Shown here: piece after piece, positions 17,843-26,265 of the stretch | Numbering within the stretch: position 1 is the first letter of the stretch | How the letters are laid out: each line of letters begins with the position of its first letter | Source: Chitinophaga oryzae | GTDB lineage: Bacteria; Bacteroidota; Bacteroidia; Chitinophagales; Chitinophagaceae | DNA length: 64,000 bases | Reading direction: 5' to 3' | NCBI RefSeq assembly: GCF_012516375.2 | Contig: NZ_CP051204.2 | Span: 8,045,501-8,109,500 of the forward strand | The notes under the pieces: model-generated | Database searches by the model: none | The model's input: only the letters and a program-made list of their open reading frames with translations | Told to the model about the DNA's origin: nothing | Program-made: the position numbers and the translations under genes

Positions 17843-18241
17843 TCACCTGCTTATCAGCTTATCCAGGGCAAAACCATTATACCGGATGAACACCAGCAGC
17901 ACCGCAAAGAAGGCCGCATGTATCAGTTGTGAAGGCAGGGAGTGCCAGTCTTCTATCAGGGTAGTGCCCAGTATCAGCGCGATCATGATCAGCGCGCCGC
18001 CAATGAGAGACAGGCGGGTGAACAGCCCCAGTATCAGGAACAGGCCCACAATAAACTCAGCGATGGGCAGTATATAGCTAAAAGGCAGTACCATGGCGCC
18101 GGGCAGCATTGATTTTTCAAAAGAAGTGACCATCCATTGGCTGAATCCGCTAAGTTTGGGAAGTCTTACGAGACCGTGGCCGAACATGCTGGCTGCTACA
18201 GCCAATCTTAACAGTACAAAGGCAATTGTGTTGTTTTCCAT
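17843..18241 (-). CDS. DoxX family membrane protein
   Basis: A 132-residue protein with four hydrophobic helices. Family features include RLAVAASMFGHGLVRLPK near the N-terminus and PIAEFIVGLFLILGLFTRLSLIGGALIM in the middle. DoxX-like proteins are small inner-membrane proteins, some linked to redox or oxidative stress; the exact reaction is not known for this subgroup. The start at 18241 (MENNTIAF) is preferred over one seven codons upstream. It is divergent from the AraC regulator at 18325, only 83 bases away, so that regulator is a candidate for its control. Confidence 0.8.
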   Translation of the reverse strand: MENNTIAFVLLRLAVAASMFGHGLVRLPKLSGFSQWMVTSFEKSMLPGAMVLPFSYILPIAEFIVGLFLILGLFTRLSLIGGALIMIALILGTTLIEDWHSLPSQLIHAAFFAVLLVFIRYNGFALDKLISR

Positions 18242-18324
18242 TACAGTAATTTTATATATCAAAGATCCGTTTCTTCCTGTAAAATTCTTTGTACAAATCA
18301 GGGATCATTCAGTAACTTTATAAG

Positions 18325-19176
18325 ATGTTACAGGAAAATTTATATCAGCCTTTTGAAATTGAGTACCGCGAATGTACCGAATGCCCGATAGATGCGCATA
18401 AACACAACTTCTTTGAATTGGTATATATTATGGAAGGCAGCGGGGTCCAGTGTGTAAACAAGAACCAGTTGCCCTACAGCGCCGATAAGCTGTTCCTCGT
18501 GATGCCGCAGGATTGCCATTCTTTTGAGGTAAAGGAAAGCACCAGGTTTTTCTTTATCCGCTTTAATGACGTCTACCTGAAAGATCAGCCTAAAGAATGG
18601 ATACAGCAGCTGGAATTCATCTTCCAGAACAATAATCACCTGCCGGGCTGTATTCTCAAAAACAAAAGCGACAAACCGCTGGTAAAATCACTGATAGACG
18701 CGCTTATCCGCGAGCAGGTAAACCAGCAGCCTTATCATAAAGCGCTGTCACAACAGATAGTCAATACCATCCTGATGATCGTGGCCCGCAATATCTCCAG
18801 CCAGTTGCCCGAACCATCCCGGCAGCCGGGCAAAAGTGACGCGCCGCTGAACATCCTTCATTATATCCATGAAAATATCTACTCTCCCGAGAAACTGCGG
18901 GCCGAGCAGATCGCCTCCCACTTTAATATATCGCCGACGTACCTGAGTGAATACTTCAAACGGAACAACGGCGACAGTCTGCAGCAATATATCACGCAGT
19001 ACAAACTGAAACTGGTGGAAACAAGGCTGCAATACAGCAGCATGCGCGTAGGAGAAATAGCCTACGAGCTGGGCTTCACCGACGAAAGCCATCTAAACAG
19101 GATGTTCAAAAAATATAAAGGGGTCAATCCATCCGCATTCAGAAAGGAACTGCAGTTGCAATTGCAACCCGACTGA
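18325..19176 (+). CDS. AraC family transcriptional regulator
   Basis: A 283-residue regulator. The N-terminal half is a cupin-like sensor (HKHNFFELVYIMEGSGVQCVNKNQLPY). The C-terminal 100 residues form the two helix-turn-helix motifs of AraC proteins (LRAEQIASHFNISPTYLSEYFKR and RVGEIAYELGFTDESHLNRMFKKYKGVNPSAFRKE). A TAACTTTA box lies four bases before the start codon, so the transcript may have almost no leader. The divergent DoxX gene is the most obvious target. The ligand is unknown. Confidence 0.9.
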   Translation: MLQENLYQPFEIEYRECTECPIDAHKHNFFELVYIMEGSGVQCVNKNQLPYSADKLFLVMPQDCHSFEVKESTRFFFIRFNDVYLKDQPKEWIQQLEFIFQNNNHLPGCILKNKSDKPLVKSLIDALIREQVNQQPYHKALSQQIVNTILMIVARNISSQLPEPSRQPGKSDAPLNILHYIHENIYSPEKLRAEQIASHFNISPTYLSEYFKRNNGDSLQQYITQYKLKLVETRLQYSSMRVGEIAYELGFTDESHLNRMFKKYKGVNPSAFRKELQLQLQPD

Positions 19177-19188
19177 TGAGGCAACAAA

Positions 19189-19214
19189 AAAGCGCCCGCG
19201 ATAGCGGACGCTTT
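19189..19214. terminator. Bidirectional terminator
   Basis: AAGCG-CCCGC and GCGG-CGCTT arms with one mismatch and a 4-base loop lie between two converging genes. T-runs occur on both sides (TTTT on plus, the A-run on the minus template). Confidence 0.75.
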
Positions 19215-19231
19215 TCAATTTCTTACAGTTA

Positions 19232-19513
19232 CTATTCTTCTTCGTCGTCTTCTTCGCCGTCGTCTTCCAGCCATTCCATGTAAGAGTAGTACCAGTCTTC
19301 CAGTTGTTCAAGCAACTCCTGTTTCTTTTCCGGAGCATTTTTGTAGAATGCTTCCACATCGTCGATTTCCTCGATGATATCGATGTAGGCAGTTTCTTCG
19401 TCTTCTTCTACACGTTTGGCGAAGAAGCGGGGTTTTTCAGTGTGAAAAATATATTCATTTTCCGGGTCTGTTACAGGATCGTCTGCGATCAGAAATTTAG
19501 GTAACTGTGCCAT
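19232..19513 (-). CDS. Small acidic hypothetical protein
   Basis: A 93-residue soluble protein with a very acidic C-terminus (EWLEDDGEEDDEEE) and a helical centre (AFYKNAPEKKQELLEQLEDWYY). The N-terminus MAQLPKFLIADDPVTDPENEYIFHTEKPRF looks like a conserved beta segment. I have no family name for it. A TACTTTTG box on the minus strand (19547-19554) supports its expression. It shares a terminator with the AraC gene. Confidence 0.6.
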   Translation of the reverse strand: MAQLPKFLIADDPVTDPENEYIFHTEKPRFFAKRVEEDEETAYIDIIEEIDDVEAFYKNAPEKKQELLEQLEDWYYSYMEWLEDDGEEDDEEE

Positions 19514-19546
19514 AGTGGTATATTTTCGTTTAAATGATGCTGGTTA

Positions 19547-19554
19547 CAAAAGTA
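19547..19554 (-). promoter_or_regulatory. Putative -7 box for the acidic protein gene
   Basis: CAAAAGTA on the plus strand reads TACTTTTG on the minus strand, matching TAnnTTTG, 34 bases before the start codon. Confidence 0.45.
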
Positions 19555-19642
19555 GGCATTTCTTTCACGCGCCCGTATCATTCCCCGCTTTTATTTATGG
19601 CGGATTTTTTACATCTTTATAGTCGGTTTAAACCCATACCAT

Positions 19643-20230
19643 ATGCAAGAATACTGGACACGATGGGAAAATTGGATGAGACAGCATGCCCCCAGGCTAC
19701 TGCATGTACTTAACCCCGGCGTCTCCACTGCATCGCTGGAGTCTTTGGAAAAACTAACAGAATCAGCCCTGCCGGCCGATTTCAAGGCTTTCTACGCCGT
19801 TCATGACGGACAGCAGAAACCAAGGCCCGGACTGGTAGACGGCGACCAGCTGCTACCGCTGGAAGAGATCATCAACAAATGGCATTACTGGCACGACCTG
19901 ATCGCTTCCGGGACATTTACCTATAATGATGAGCCCATCGCTTCCGAGCCGGACACCGGTATCCGGTCCGACTGGTGGAATCCCCGCTGGATACCCATTA
20001 CCGCCGACGGCTTCGGTAATTTCCTCTGCCTGGACCTGGATCCCGCCCCCGGTGGCCACTATGGCCAGATCATCACCCTCTGGCATGACGACGGGCACCG
20101 TGAAATTGTAGCGCCCTCCTTCCGGGAATGGATCAGCAACTATCTCGACGCCCTCGAAAAGGGAGATTATATTTTCGTTAAAAAGTGGGGCATCGTACAT
20201 AAAGACACCACCTTCAACTACAACGACTGA
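19643..20230 (+). CDS. SMI1/KNR4 family protein
   Basis: A 195-residue protein with the SUKH/SMI1-KNR4 fold: LESLEKLTESALPADFKAFYAVHDGQ near residues 31-56, then WIPITADGFGNFLCLDLDPAP, a region conserved in the family. SUKH proteins often act as immunity proteins against polymorphic toxins, but many Bacteroidota copies are stand-alone with unknown roles. No toxin gene is adjacent here. The 3' end overlaps the AraC regulator on the opposite strand by 13 bases. Confidence 0.8.
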   Translation: MQEYWTRWENWMRQHAPRLLHVLNPGVSTASLESLEKLTESALPADFKAFYAVHDGQQKPRPGLVDGDQLLPLEEIINKWHYWHDLIASGTFTYNDEPIASEPDTGIRSDWWNPRWIPITADGFGNFLCLDLDPAPGGHYGQIITLWHDDGHREIVAPSFREWISNYLDALEKGDYIFVKKWGIVHKDTTFNYND

Positions 20231-21219
20231 TATTGTAACGGACTGCTGCCCGTCCACCGCCTGAAGGCACGGGTAAAAGCACTCAATTCATTATATCCCA
20301 GCATATAAGAAATATCTTTCAGCGGATAACTGCCGGAAGAGATATAATACAACGCCAGGGATTTCCGCACGGCATCCGCAATTTCCTGGTATTTTACCCC
20401 TTCGTCCTTCAGCTTACGCTGAAGGCTGCGCGGACTCAGGTTAAAATTGGCCGCCATCTCTTCCAGTGATATTATGCCCAGGTAAGAATTGGCCAACAGG
20501 TAGTTATATACTCTTGTCCGGAGCGTGCCCGCCGCTTTCGCAGGCTGCTGTGGCGCCATAGCCGCCACTTTCTTCAGCAACAGTTCCTGCAGTTCATAGT
20601 TGGCCGTTAAAATCGGCTCTTCCCAATAACGGATATCGAACACCAGCGCATACTCCCCGGCACGCTTTGTTGGCCGGCAACGGAAAACCTGTTCATAAGC
20701 CGCAGCGTCCGGTACATTATAAGGTAACCGTACCGTCAACGGCGTTATTTTTTCAAGCATCAGTCCCGACATCTCATGGATGGTGATCACCATCAACAAC
20801 TCCACCAATGAGCGGAAAGCCATCGTAGGCTCGTTTACGTTACCACCGGCTGGAATGAACCTTACCGTAAAGCTTTTATTACTCCGGGCAATCTCCAGCC
20901 GGCACTGGTCTGTTACGTGGTGCGTCAGCGCTGCGGCATGGGTGATCGCTTCTCCCACCGTGGCGCTGGTTTGAATAATCTGCCCGACGATACCTAACGC
21001 CGCCGGCTGCACGGAGGCGGCAAAATGCAGTCCAAACAGCGGATCGCCTGATAACCGTGCGCCATGCAACCACAGCGCGTCCAGTTGCTGCTGTGTGACC
21101 GGCGGCGCATTGGTTTTCTTTAATACTGCCAGGTGGATGCCCGCCAGCTGACACAACTTAGCCACGTCTATATCCCGTTGCACCGCATACGCTATAATGG
21201 ATAATACAATTTGTTTCAT
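20218..21219 (-). CDS. AraC family regulator with arabinose-binding-type N-terminal domain
   Basis: A 333-residue regulator of the OruR/ArgR-like type. The N-terminal region (LCQLAGIHLAVLKKTNAPPVTQQQLDALW) matches the PF12625-type sensor, and the C-terminal AraC domain is seen in ISLEEMAANFNLSPRSLQRKLKDEG and PLKDISYMLGYNELSAFTRAFRRWTGSSP. It is divergent from the NTF2-like gene (start 21367), which is the most likely target. The promoter region has a TAACTTTA-like box just before its own start. Confidence 0.88.
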   Translation of the reverse strand: MKQIVLSIIAYAVQRDIDVAKLCQLAGIHLAVLKKTNAPPVTQQQLDALWLHGARLSGDPLFGLHFAASVQPAALGIVGQIIQTSATVGEAITHAAALTHHVTDQCRLEIARSNKSFTVRFIPAGGNVNEPTMAFRSLVELLMVITIHEMSGLMLEKITPLTVRLPYNVPDAAAYEQVFRCRPTKRAGEYALVFDIRYWEEPILTANYELQELLLKKVAAMAPQQPAKAAGTLRTRVYNYLLANSYLGIISLEEMAANFNLSPRSLQRKLKDEGVKYQEIADAVRKSLALYYISSGSYPLKDISYMLGYNELSAFTRAFRRWTGSSPLQYQSL

Positions 21220-21317
21220 AGCATAAAGTTATCCATCCCATCCGGATAAAAAACAGGCTGGCGTGAAATGACAATCGTTTGTCGTGAAATGATAAACAAG
21301 GGGGGTGTCAGTGATAG

Positions 21318-21325
21318 TAGCTTTG
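21318..21325 (+). promoter_or_regulatory. Putative -7 box of the NTF2-like gene
   Basis: TAGCTTTG matches TAnnTTTG and lies 41 bases before the start codon, between the divergent AraC and NTF2-like genes. Confidence 0.45.
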
Positions 21326-21366
21326 TACCATCAAACAATCAACAAATCACTCAAAAAAAGATAATC

Positions 21367-21762
21367 ATGGAAAATCAAACCTTATCCGTCGTTAAAGCAT
21401 TTGTTACAGCAGTACAACAGGCAGATCTCGAAAAATTGGGCGCTTTGCTGCACCCCGCCATCACCTGGGACCAGCCAGGCAACAACCGTTTCTCCGGCAT
21501 CAAAAATTCCAGCGGTGAAGTATTTCAAATGGTGGGAGGCATGTTTGAAGTGTCTGCCAACACTATGACACTCTCCGATGTAAAATCCATCACCGTGAAT
21601 GGCGATCAGGCAGCAGTAGTATTACGCTGGCAAGCCAACAGGGCCGGCGCCACGCTGGACACTGATAACGTAGACGTATATACGGTAAAAGACGGACAGA
21701 TCGTAGCGGCGAAAGTATATGCCGCAGATCCGGCACATGAAGATCTTTTCTGGGGAAATTAA
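21367..21762 (+). CDS. NTF2-like (SnoaL-like) family protein
   Basis: A 131-residue protein with the cone-shaped NTF2 fold pattern: an N-terminal helix (VVKAFVTAVQQADLEKLGALLHPAITWDQPG) and a series of strands ending in VDVYTVKDGQIVAAKVYAADPA. Such proteins can be small hydrolases, isomerases or binding proteins; none can be specified here. The start at 21367 follows an AAAGATAATC leader and begins the domain; the frame is open further upstream without a better start. Divergent from an AraC regulator and followed by a long hairpin. Confidence 0.8.
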   Translation: MENQTLSVVKAFVTAVQQADLEKLGALLHPAITWDQPGNNRFSGIKNSSGEVFQMVGGMFEVSANTMTLSDVKSITVNGDQAAVVLRWQANRAGATLDTDNVDVYTVKDGQIVAAKVYAADPAHEDLFWGN

Positions 21763-21776
21763 CAGCATCCTCCAAC

Positions 21777-21824
21777 AACAGCACAACCCTTCGGGAAGCG
21801 GGCCTCCTGAAGGGTTGTGCTGTT
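21777..21824 (+). terminator. Long hairpin after NTF2-like gene
   Basis: A perfect 16-bp stem (AACAGCACAACCCTTC / GAAGGGTTGTGCTGTT) with a 16-base loop lies 14 bases after the stop. The T-run is weak, so it may terminate or only stabilise the transcript. Confidence 0.7.
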
Positions 21825-21871
21825 ATTGTATTGGAACTACAGGAATAATTAAGACAAGCAAAAACCAATTG

Positions 21872-22438
21872 TTAAAACCAATGTTTCTTTTTAACCCGAC
21901 GGCGTTCCTCGTCTGTGGGATATACCTGGTCCGCAAAGTTACGACCGCGCAGATGCAGCTCTTTCGCCTCAACAACATGCACAGCACCTGTTATAACCGT
22001 CCGGCATATAATGGGTGGTATGGCCACCACTTCTATAGCAGGTAAATCATAAGTCTTCATAGTCTTTGTCACCGTGTCTGCCGGCACTGACGTCAACAGC
22101 ATTTCCAGCTGCTCCAGGTCGCGCGCTTCCGCATAGCTATGATTGGCGATCCCGGTAATGAGACCGGCCGTCAACAGCAGCGCAGGCAAAAAAATTTTGC
22201 GGGGAGATACCGGAGGATTGATCGGTCTGTTCAGCTGGTTATCCTGAAAGTGGCCGCAAATCTTCCCCTTGCTGTTACTGATAACAGCAAAAATTTCAGC
22301 ATCCGTCATGAAGGAGAAGTCTATTACGGTTTTAGCACAACTATCGCAGTGTTTACCCGCAGCAGTATTGGTCATTTTATCCCAATTCTCCCCGCAAGGT
22401 GTAGGAACAGACAGGTACAGACCATTCGAATATCTCAT
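21872..22438 (-). CDS. Membrane protein with N-terminal four-cysteine domain
   Basis: A 188-residue protein. The N-terminal 65 residues carry four cysteines (Cys15, 31, 34, 61) in the pattern PTPCGENWDKM, GKHCDSCAKTVIDF, KICGHF, which looks like a zinc-binding fold. A single membrane helix (FLPALLLTAGLITGIANHSYA) follows at about residues 83-103, and then a C-terminal part with no clear domain. The protein encoded at 59564-60241 has the same N-terminal domain but a different C-terminus. The predicted orientation is cytoplasmic cysteine domain and periplasmic tail. Confidence 0.6.
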   Translation of the reverse strand: MRYSNGLYLSVPTPCGENWDKMTNTAAGKHCDSCAKTVIDFSFMTDAEIFAVISNSKGKICGHFQDNQLNRPINPPVSPRKIFLPALLLTAGLITGIANHSYAEARDLEQLEMLLTSVPADTVTKTMKTYDLPAIEVVAIPPIICRTVITGAVHVVEAKELHLRGRNFADQVYPTDEERRRVKKKHWF

Positions 22439-22641
22439 AGATACAGGTTATCGTTAATCAATATACGAAAAAGTCCTGATACTACCGCGGGGAAAATCCC
22501 CGGTGGTTTCCAGCTCCGTTAGAAAAACATTATCTATAACGATATGGTTTTCAATCAGCAGCTCCCCGTATTTGGGAATGGCACTAAAATTGGATTAACA
22601 ACCACTGCAATAGATTATTAACTAACAAAAAGATAGTCATT

Positions 22642-22947
22642 ATGAGAGCTCCAAAAACAATTTCCGCCGCGCTGTTCGCCCTCGCTTTTGGCGCAGTGGC
22701 CACCCTGCCAGCTCAAGCTGTATTTGCACAGAACAAACTGGACAGCACTGCTAAAAAAGTAGGGAATAAAACAGCTTCGATCGCAGTGAAAGGCGCCTCC
22801 GCCATTACCGACAAAGTCTATAAAGGCAAAGAAGGGCCTAACGGAGAAACGGTATATATCAACAGAAAAGACCAGAAATACATCGTGGATGAAAAAGGCA
22901 AAAAAGTGTACCTAAAACCGTCACAGATTCATAATAAGAAAGAGTAG
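22642..22947 (+). CDS. Small secreted basic protein
   Basis: A 101-residue protein with a signal peptide (ending AVFAQN, about residue 30), then a lysine-rich mature part: KVYKGKEGPNGETVYINRKDQKYIVDEKGKKVYLKPSQI. The repeated K-G/Y-V-Y pattern suggests small beta hairpins. I recognise no function. It is followed by a strong terminator and stands alone. Confidence 0.6.
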   Translation: MRAPKTISAALFALAFGAVATLPAQAVFAQNKLDSTAKKVGNKTASIAVKGASAITDKVYKGKEGPNGETVYINRKDQKYIVDEKGKKVYLKPSQIHNKKE

Positions 22948-22972
22948 TTTGTAAGTTAAAATTGTGTTCCAA

Positions 22973-23005
22973 AACCGTCGGGGTCATTTTCCTGACGGTT
23001 TTTTT
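22973..23005 (+). terminator. Rho-independent terminator
   Basis: A 10-bp stem (AACCGTCGGG / CCTGACGGTT, one G-U) with an 8-base loop, followed by a T-run, 25 bases after the stop of the small secreted protein gene. Confidence 0.88.
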
Positions 23006-23046
23006 ATTTATTTAACACAAACTGCGCATTCCAAATTATCAAGCCG

Positions 23047-24267
23047 TTATTCATACCGCAACGCCTCTATCGGGTCCAGCTGGGAGGCGGCCTGGGCGGG
23101 ATAATAACCAAAGAACACACCCGTCAGCGCACACACCATAAAAGAGAGCACAATAGACGATTCAGACACGATGGTAGGCCATCCCAGCGTAAGGGTGATT
23201 ACCTTGGCAGCCGTTATCCCCAGTATCACACCGATGATCCCGCCGGTAACGCTGATGATAATAGCTTCTACCAGGAACTGCAGCAGGATATCTATTCCCC
23301 TGGCGCCGATGGACATTCTCAGTCCTATCTCCCGTGTACGTTCGGTCACCGATACGTACATGATATTCATGATCCCGATACCGCCGATGACGAGGGAAAT
23401 ACCCGCTATGGCCGTGAGCAGCACCGTCAGCAGGCTGCTGGTGGAACTCAGTGTTTTGATTAGCTCTTCCATGGTACGCACCTGGAAATTGTTTTCGTCC
23501 GCAGGACGCAGCCGGTGCGTTTCCCTGAGTATGTCGGTAATTTCGTCCGTAGCCTGTGCGGAAGCTCCTTCGCTCACGGCCGAAGCATAAATGCTCTGAA
23601 AATAGATGGTGGCCAGGATGCGCTTCTGTACCGTGGTATAGGGCGTTAGAATGATATCGTCCTGGTCCTGCCCGAAAGAGCTCTGTCCCTTGGGCACCAG
23701 CGTACCGATCACCTGCAGCGGGATAGAATTGAGGCGAATGACTTTGCCTACCGGGCTTTCCCCGCTGGGAAACAGGTTGTCGATCACGGTTTTACCCAGT
23801 ACGCATACCTTGGCGGCCGTGGCCACATCGGCGTCGGTGAAACTAACGCCGTCGGCTATATCCAGTTTTCGGATCTCAAAATAGGATGGCGCTACGCCCT
23901 GGAGGCTGGTAGGCCAGTTCAGCGCACCGAAGATCGCCTGTCCTTTGGTGGAGGACACCGGCGACACAGCGGCCACATGCTCCGCTCCTTTTTGTATCGC
24001 TTTTACGTCCACGATGGTGAGCGACTGAAAGCTCGCTCCCTCAATACGCACGCCGCCTGATACATTACTGGCCGGCAGTATTGTGATCATATTGGAGCCC
24101 ATAGCGCTCAGCTGCGACTGGATGCTTTCTTTGGACCCCTCTCCTATGGCCACCATGGCAATCACCGCCGCTACGCCGATGATGATACCGAGCATGGTCA
24201 GAAAGGCCCGCAGCTTATTGCGCTGCAAAGCCCTTAAAGCAATCCTTATGAGGTTGATGGCGCTCAT
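23047..24267 (-). CDS. macB-like: MacB-type ABC transporter permease
   Basis: A 406-residue permease with one N-terminal helix (LRAFLTMLGIIIGVAAVIAMVAIG), a large periplasmic domain (residues about 45-280), and three C-terminal helices ending in PIEALRYE. This is the MacB/FtsX layout, working as a mechanotransmission pump that drives substrate from the periplasm through TolC. In E. coli MacB the ATPase is fused to the permease; here it is a separate gene nine bases upstream. It is the last gene of the tolC-macA-ATPase-permease operon on the minus strand. Confidence 0.9.
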   Translation of the reverse strand: MSAINLIRIALRALQRNKLRAFLTMLGIIIGVAAVIAMVAIGEGSKESIQSQLSAMGSNMITILPASNVSGGVRIEGASFQSLTIVDVKAIQKGAEHVAAVSPVSSTKGQAIFGALNWPTSLQGVAPSYFEIRKLDIADGVSFTDADVATAAKVCVLGKTVIDNLFPSGESPVGKVIRLNSIPLQVIGTLVPKGQSSFGQDQDDIILTPYTTVQKRILATIYFQSIYASAVSEGASAQATDEITDILRETHRLRPADENNFQVRTMEELIKTLSSTSSLLTVLLTAIAGISLVIGGIGIMNIMYVSVTERTREIGLRMSIGARGIDILLQFLVEAIIISVTGGIIGVILGITAAKVITLTLGWPTIVSESSIVLSFMVCALTGVFFGYYPAQAASQLDPIEALRYE

Positions 24268-24276
24268 GTCGTTGAA

Positions 24277-25023
24277 TTAATAATCATCCGCCGGCGGCAG
24301 CGCTTCCAGCGCCTCTTTGGCCGAGCGTACATTTTCATTGACGGTATCTTTCACCACTTTGCCATCGCGGAGCATCACTGTCCGGCTGCTGAAAGCGGCG
24401 ATATCCGGCTCATGGGTCACAAAAACGATGGTTTTGCCATCTTTATTGAGCTCCTGCATGAGCGACATGATTTCGTAAGACGTACGGGTGTCCAGGTTAC
24501 CGGTGGCCTCATCGGCCAGGATCATTACCGGCTGGTTGACCAGCGCGCGGGCGATGGCCACTCTCTGTTGCTGCCCGCCGGAAAGCTGGCTGGGCGTATG
24601 GTCCAGCCGATCGGCCAGTTTTACGGCGGCAAGGGCATTCACTGCCTTTTCCTTTCTCTCCGAAGCCGATAACGCAGGATTGTAAAACAGCGGCAGCTCC
24701 ACATTTTCCAGCGCGGAAGTGCGGGGCAACAGGTTATAAGCCTGAAATACAAAACCTATCTTCCGGTTGCGCAGCCTTGCCAGCTCATTGCGCGACAGCT
24801 GGCTGACATTCACCCCGTCCAGCAGGTATTCGCCGGACGTTGGTTTGTCGAGGCAGCCGAGGAGATTGAGCAACGTGGTTTTACCCGAGCCGCTGCTACC
24901 CATAATGGTGACGAACTCGCCGGCATGTACGTCAAACGACACGCCTTTCAGGGCGCGGACCACCTCCGTGCCCATCACAAATTCACGCCTGATTTGCTGT
25001 AATTCGAGGATCTTGCCGTTCAT
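24277..25023 (-). CDS. ABC transporter ATP-binding protein (MacB/LolD type)
   Basis: A 248-residue ATPase with Walker [13 protein letters not shown], signature [15 protein letters not shown], Walker [14 protein letters not shown], and the H-loop VTHEPDIA. This belongs to the MacB/LolD/FtsE group. It powers the permease encoded directly downstream. The start codon overlaps the stop of the adaptor gene by four bases, so translation is coupled. Confidence 0.93.
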   Translation of the reverse strand: MNGKILELQQIRREFVMGTEVVRALKGVSFDVHAGEFVTIMGSSGSGKTTLLNLLGCLDKPTSGEYLLDGVNVSQLSRNELARLRNRKIGFVFQAYNLLPRTSALENVELPLFYNPALSASERKEKAVNALAAVKLADRLDHTPSQLSGGQQQRVAIARALVNQPVMILADEATGNLDTRTSYEIMSLMQELNKDGKTIVFVTHEPDIAAFSSRTVMLRDGKVVKDTVNENVRSAKEALEALPPADDY

Positions 25024-26252
25024 CGCCTGCGCCCTCCTCCCATCCTCGGCAGGAACGGGCTTTTGTTACCGGCAGCCGCCACAGGTCCGGTGCTGCCGTT
25101 GACGGCTGTCACCACTACATCCTGCGGAGTAAGACCGTGAATGACTTCGATCTGGGTATTATCGTTGAGGCCTGTACGAACATGCTTCTGTAACAGGCTG
25201 TCTCCTCTCAGTACCCATACATAGTTGGAAGATCCCACACGCTGTACACTTTTGAACTTGCCGCTCGTGTCTGCAGGCGCTGCAGCACGCTGTCGCCGCC
25301 CGATGGCGCTGACGATAACATAATCCTTCAACAGCGCTGAATCCGGCCGGAACTTGAGCGCTTTCACCGGCAGCAACAGTACACTGTCTTTCTCTGCGGT
25401 GTAAATGGTCACGTTGGCGGTCATGCCCGGCTTCAGCTTCATGGATTCGTTGGTGGCGTTAATGATGGTGTTATACGTCACTACATTGGAAGATACGGAA
25501 GGCTGCAGGCGTATCTCCTGTACTTTACCGGCAAATACATCTTCCAGGTAGGCATCTACGGTAAAGGTTACACGCTGTGAGTCTTTTACATTACCGATGT
25601 CCGCTTCGTCCACGCTGGCCTCCACCTGCATCTTGGTAATATCTTTCGCGATAACGAACAAGGTAGGCGTGTTAAAACTGGCGGCTACTGTCTGTCCTAC
25701 GCTCACGCTCCTGTTGAGCACCACCCCATTGATCGGGGAGATAATATCTGTAAAAGATAGATTTTTGAGGGCCGACGCCAGCTGCGCGTTCACGCTGGCC
25801 ACCTGTGCTTTTGCCTGTCCCAGCTGATTGTAAGCCACGTCATAATCTGCTTTGGCGATGGCGCCTGTTTTATACAACAGCTCCTGCCGGTGGAAATTAT
25901 TGTTCTGGTAATCCAGGTTGCTCTGCGCCACCTGAAGGTTGGCCCGGTACTGGTCTACCTGCGCCTGGAACAATACCTTGTCCAGTTCACCCAGTTTCTC
26001 TCCTTTCTTCACCTGTGAGTTAAAGTCCACATACAGGTATTTGAGCGTACCGGACACCTGGGCGCCTACCGCTACGGTATCCACCGGCTGTATGGTCCCC
26101 GTGGCGGTAACGGTAGTGGCTATATGGCCATAGGCGGGCTTCACCGTATCAAACACCACCGGCTGGCGTTTCTTCCTGAAAAAAAGAAACCAGATGGCCA
26201 GCGCCACCAGCAGGATAACCGCCACGATGATAACCTTTTTATATTTTCTCAT
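25020..26252 (-). CDS. macA-like: MacA-type periplasmic adaptor (HlyD family)
   Basis: A 410-residue membrane fusion protein. An N-terminal membrane helix (VIIVAVILLVALAIWFLFF) is followed by the first half of the lipoyl domain (TVTATGTIQPVDTVAVGAQVSG), a coiled-coil hairpin (residues about 105-170), the second lipoyl half (ISPINGVVLNRSVSVGQTVAAS) and beta-barrel domains. The C-terminus is Gly/Arg-rich (RMGGGRRR). It bridges the MacB pump with the TolC channel. Its own start lies 14 bases after the tolC stop. Confidence 0.9.
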   Translation of the reverse strand: MRKYKKVIIVAVILLVALAIWFLFFRKKRQPVVFDTVKPAYGHIATTVTATGTIQPVDTVAVGAQVSGTLKYLYVDFNSQVKKGEKLGELDKVLFQAQVDQYRANLQVAQSNLDYQNNNFHRQELLYKTGAIAKADYDVAYNQLGQAKAQVASVNAQLASALKNLSFTDIISPINGVVLNRSVSVGQTVAASFNTPTLFVIAKDITKMQVEASVDEADIGNVKDSQRVTFTVDAYLEDVFAGKVQEIRLQPSVSSNVVTYNTIINATNESMKLKPGMTANVTIYTAEKDSVLLLPVKALKFRPDSALLKDYVIVSAIGRRQRAAAPADTSGKFKSVQRVGSSNYVWVLRGDSLLQKHVRTGLNDNTQIEVIHGLTPQDVVVTAVNGSTGPVAAAGNKSPFLPRMGGGRRR

Positions 26253-26265
26253 ACGTCAAATGCAT

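Noticed and set aside
19643..20230. The SMI1/KNR4 protein as part of a toxin-immunity locus
   Set aside because: No toxin, RHS or secretion gene lies on either side; without such context an immunity role cannot be supported.
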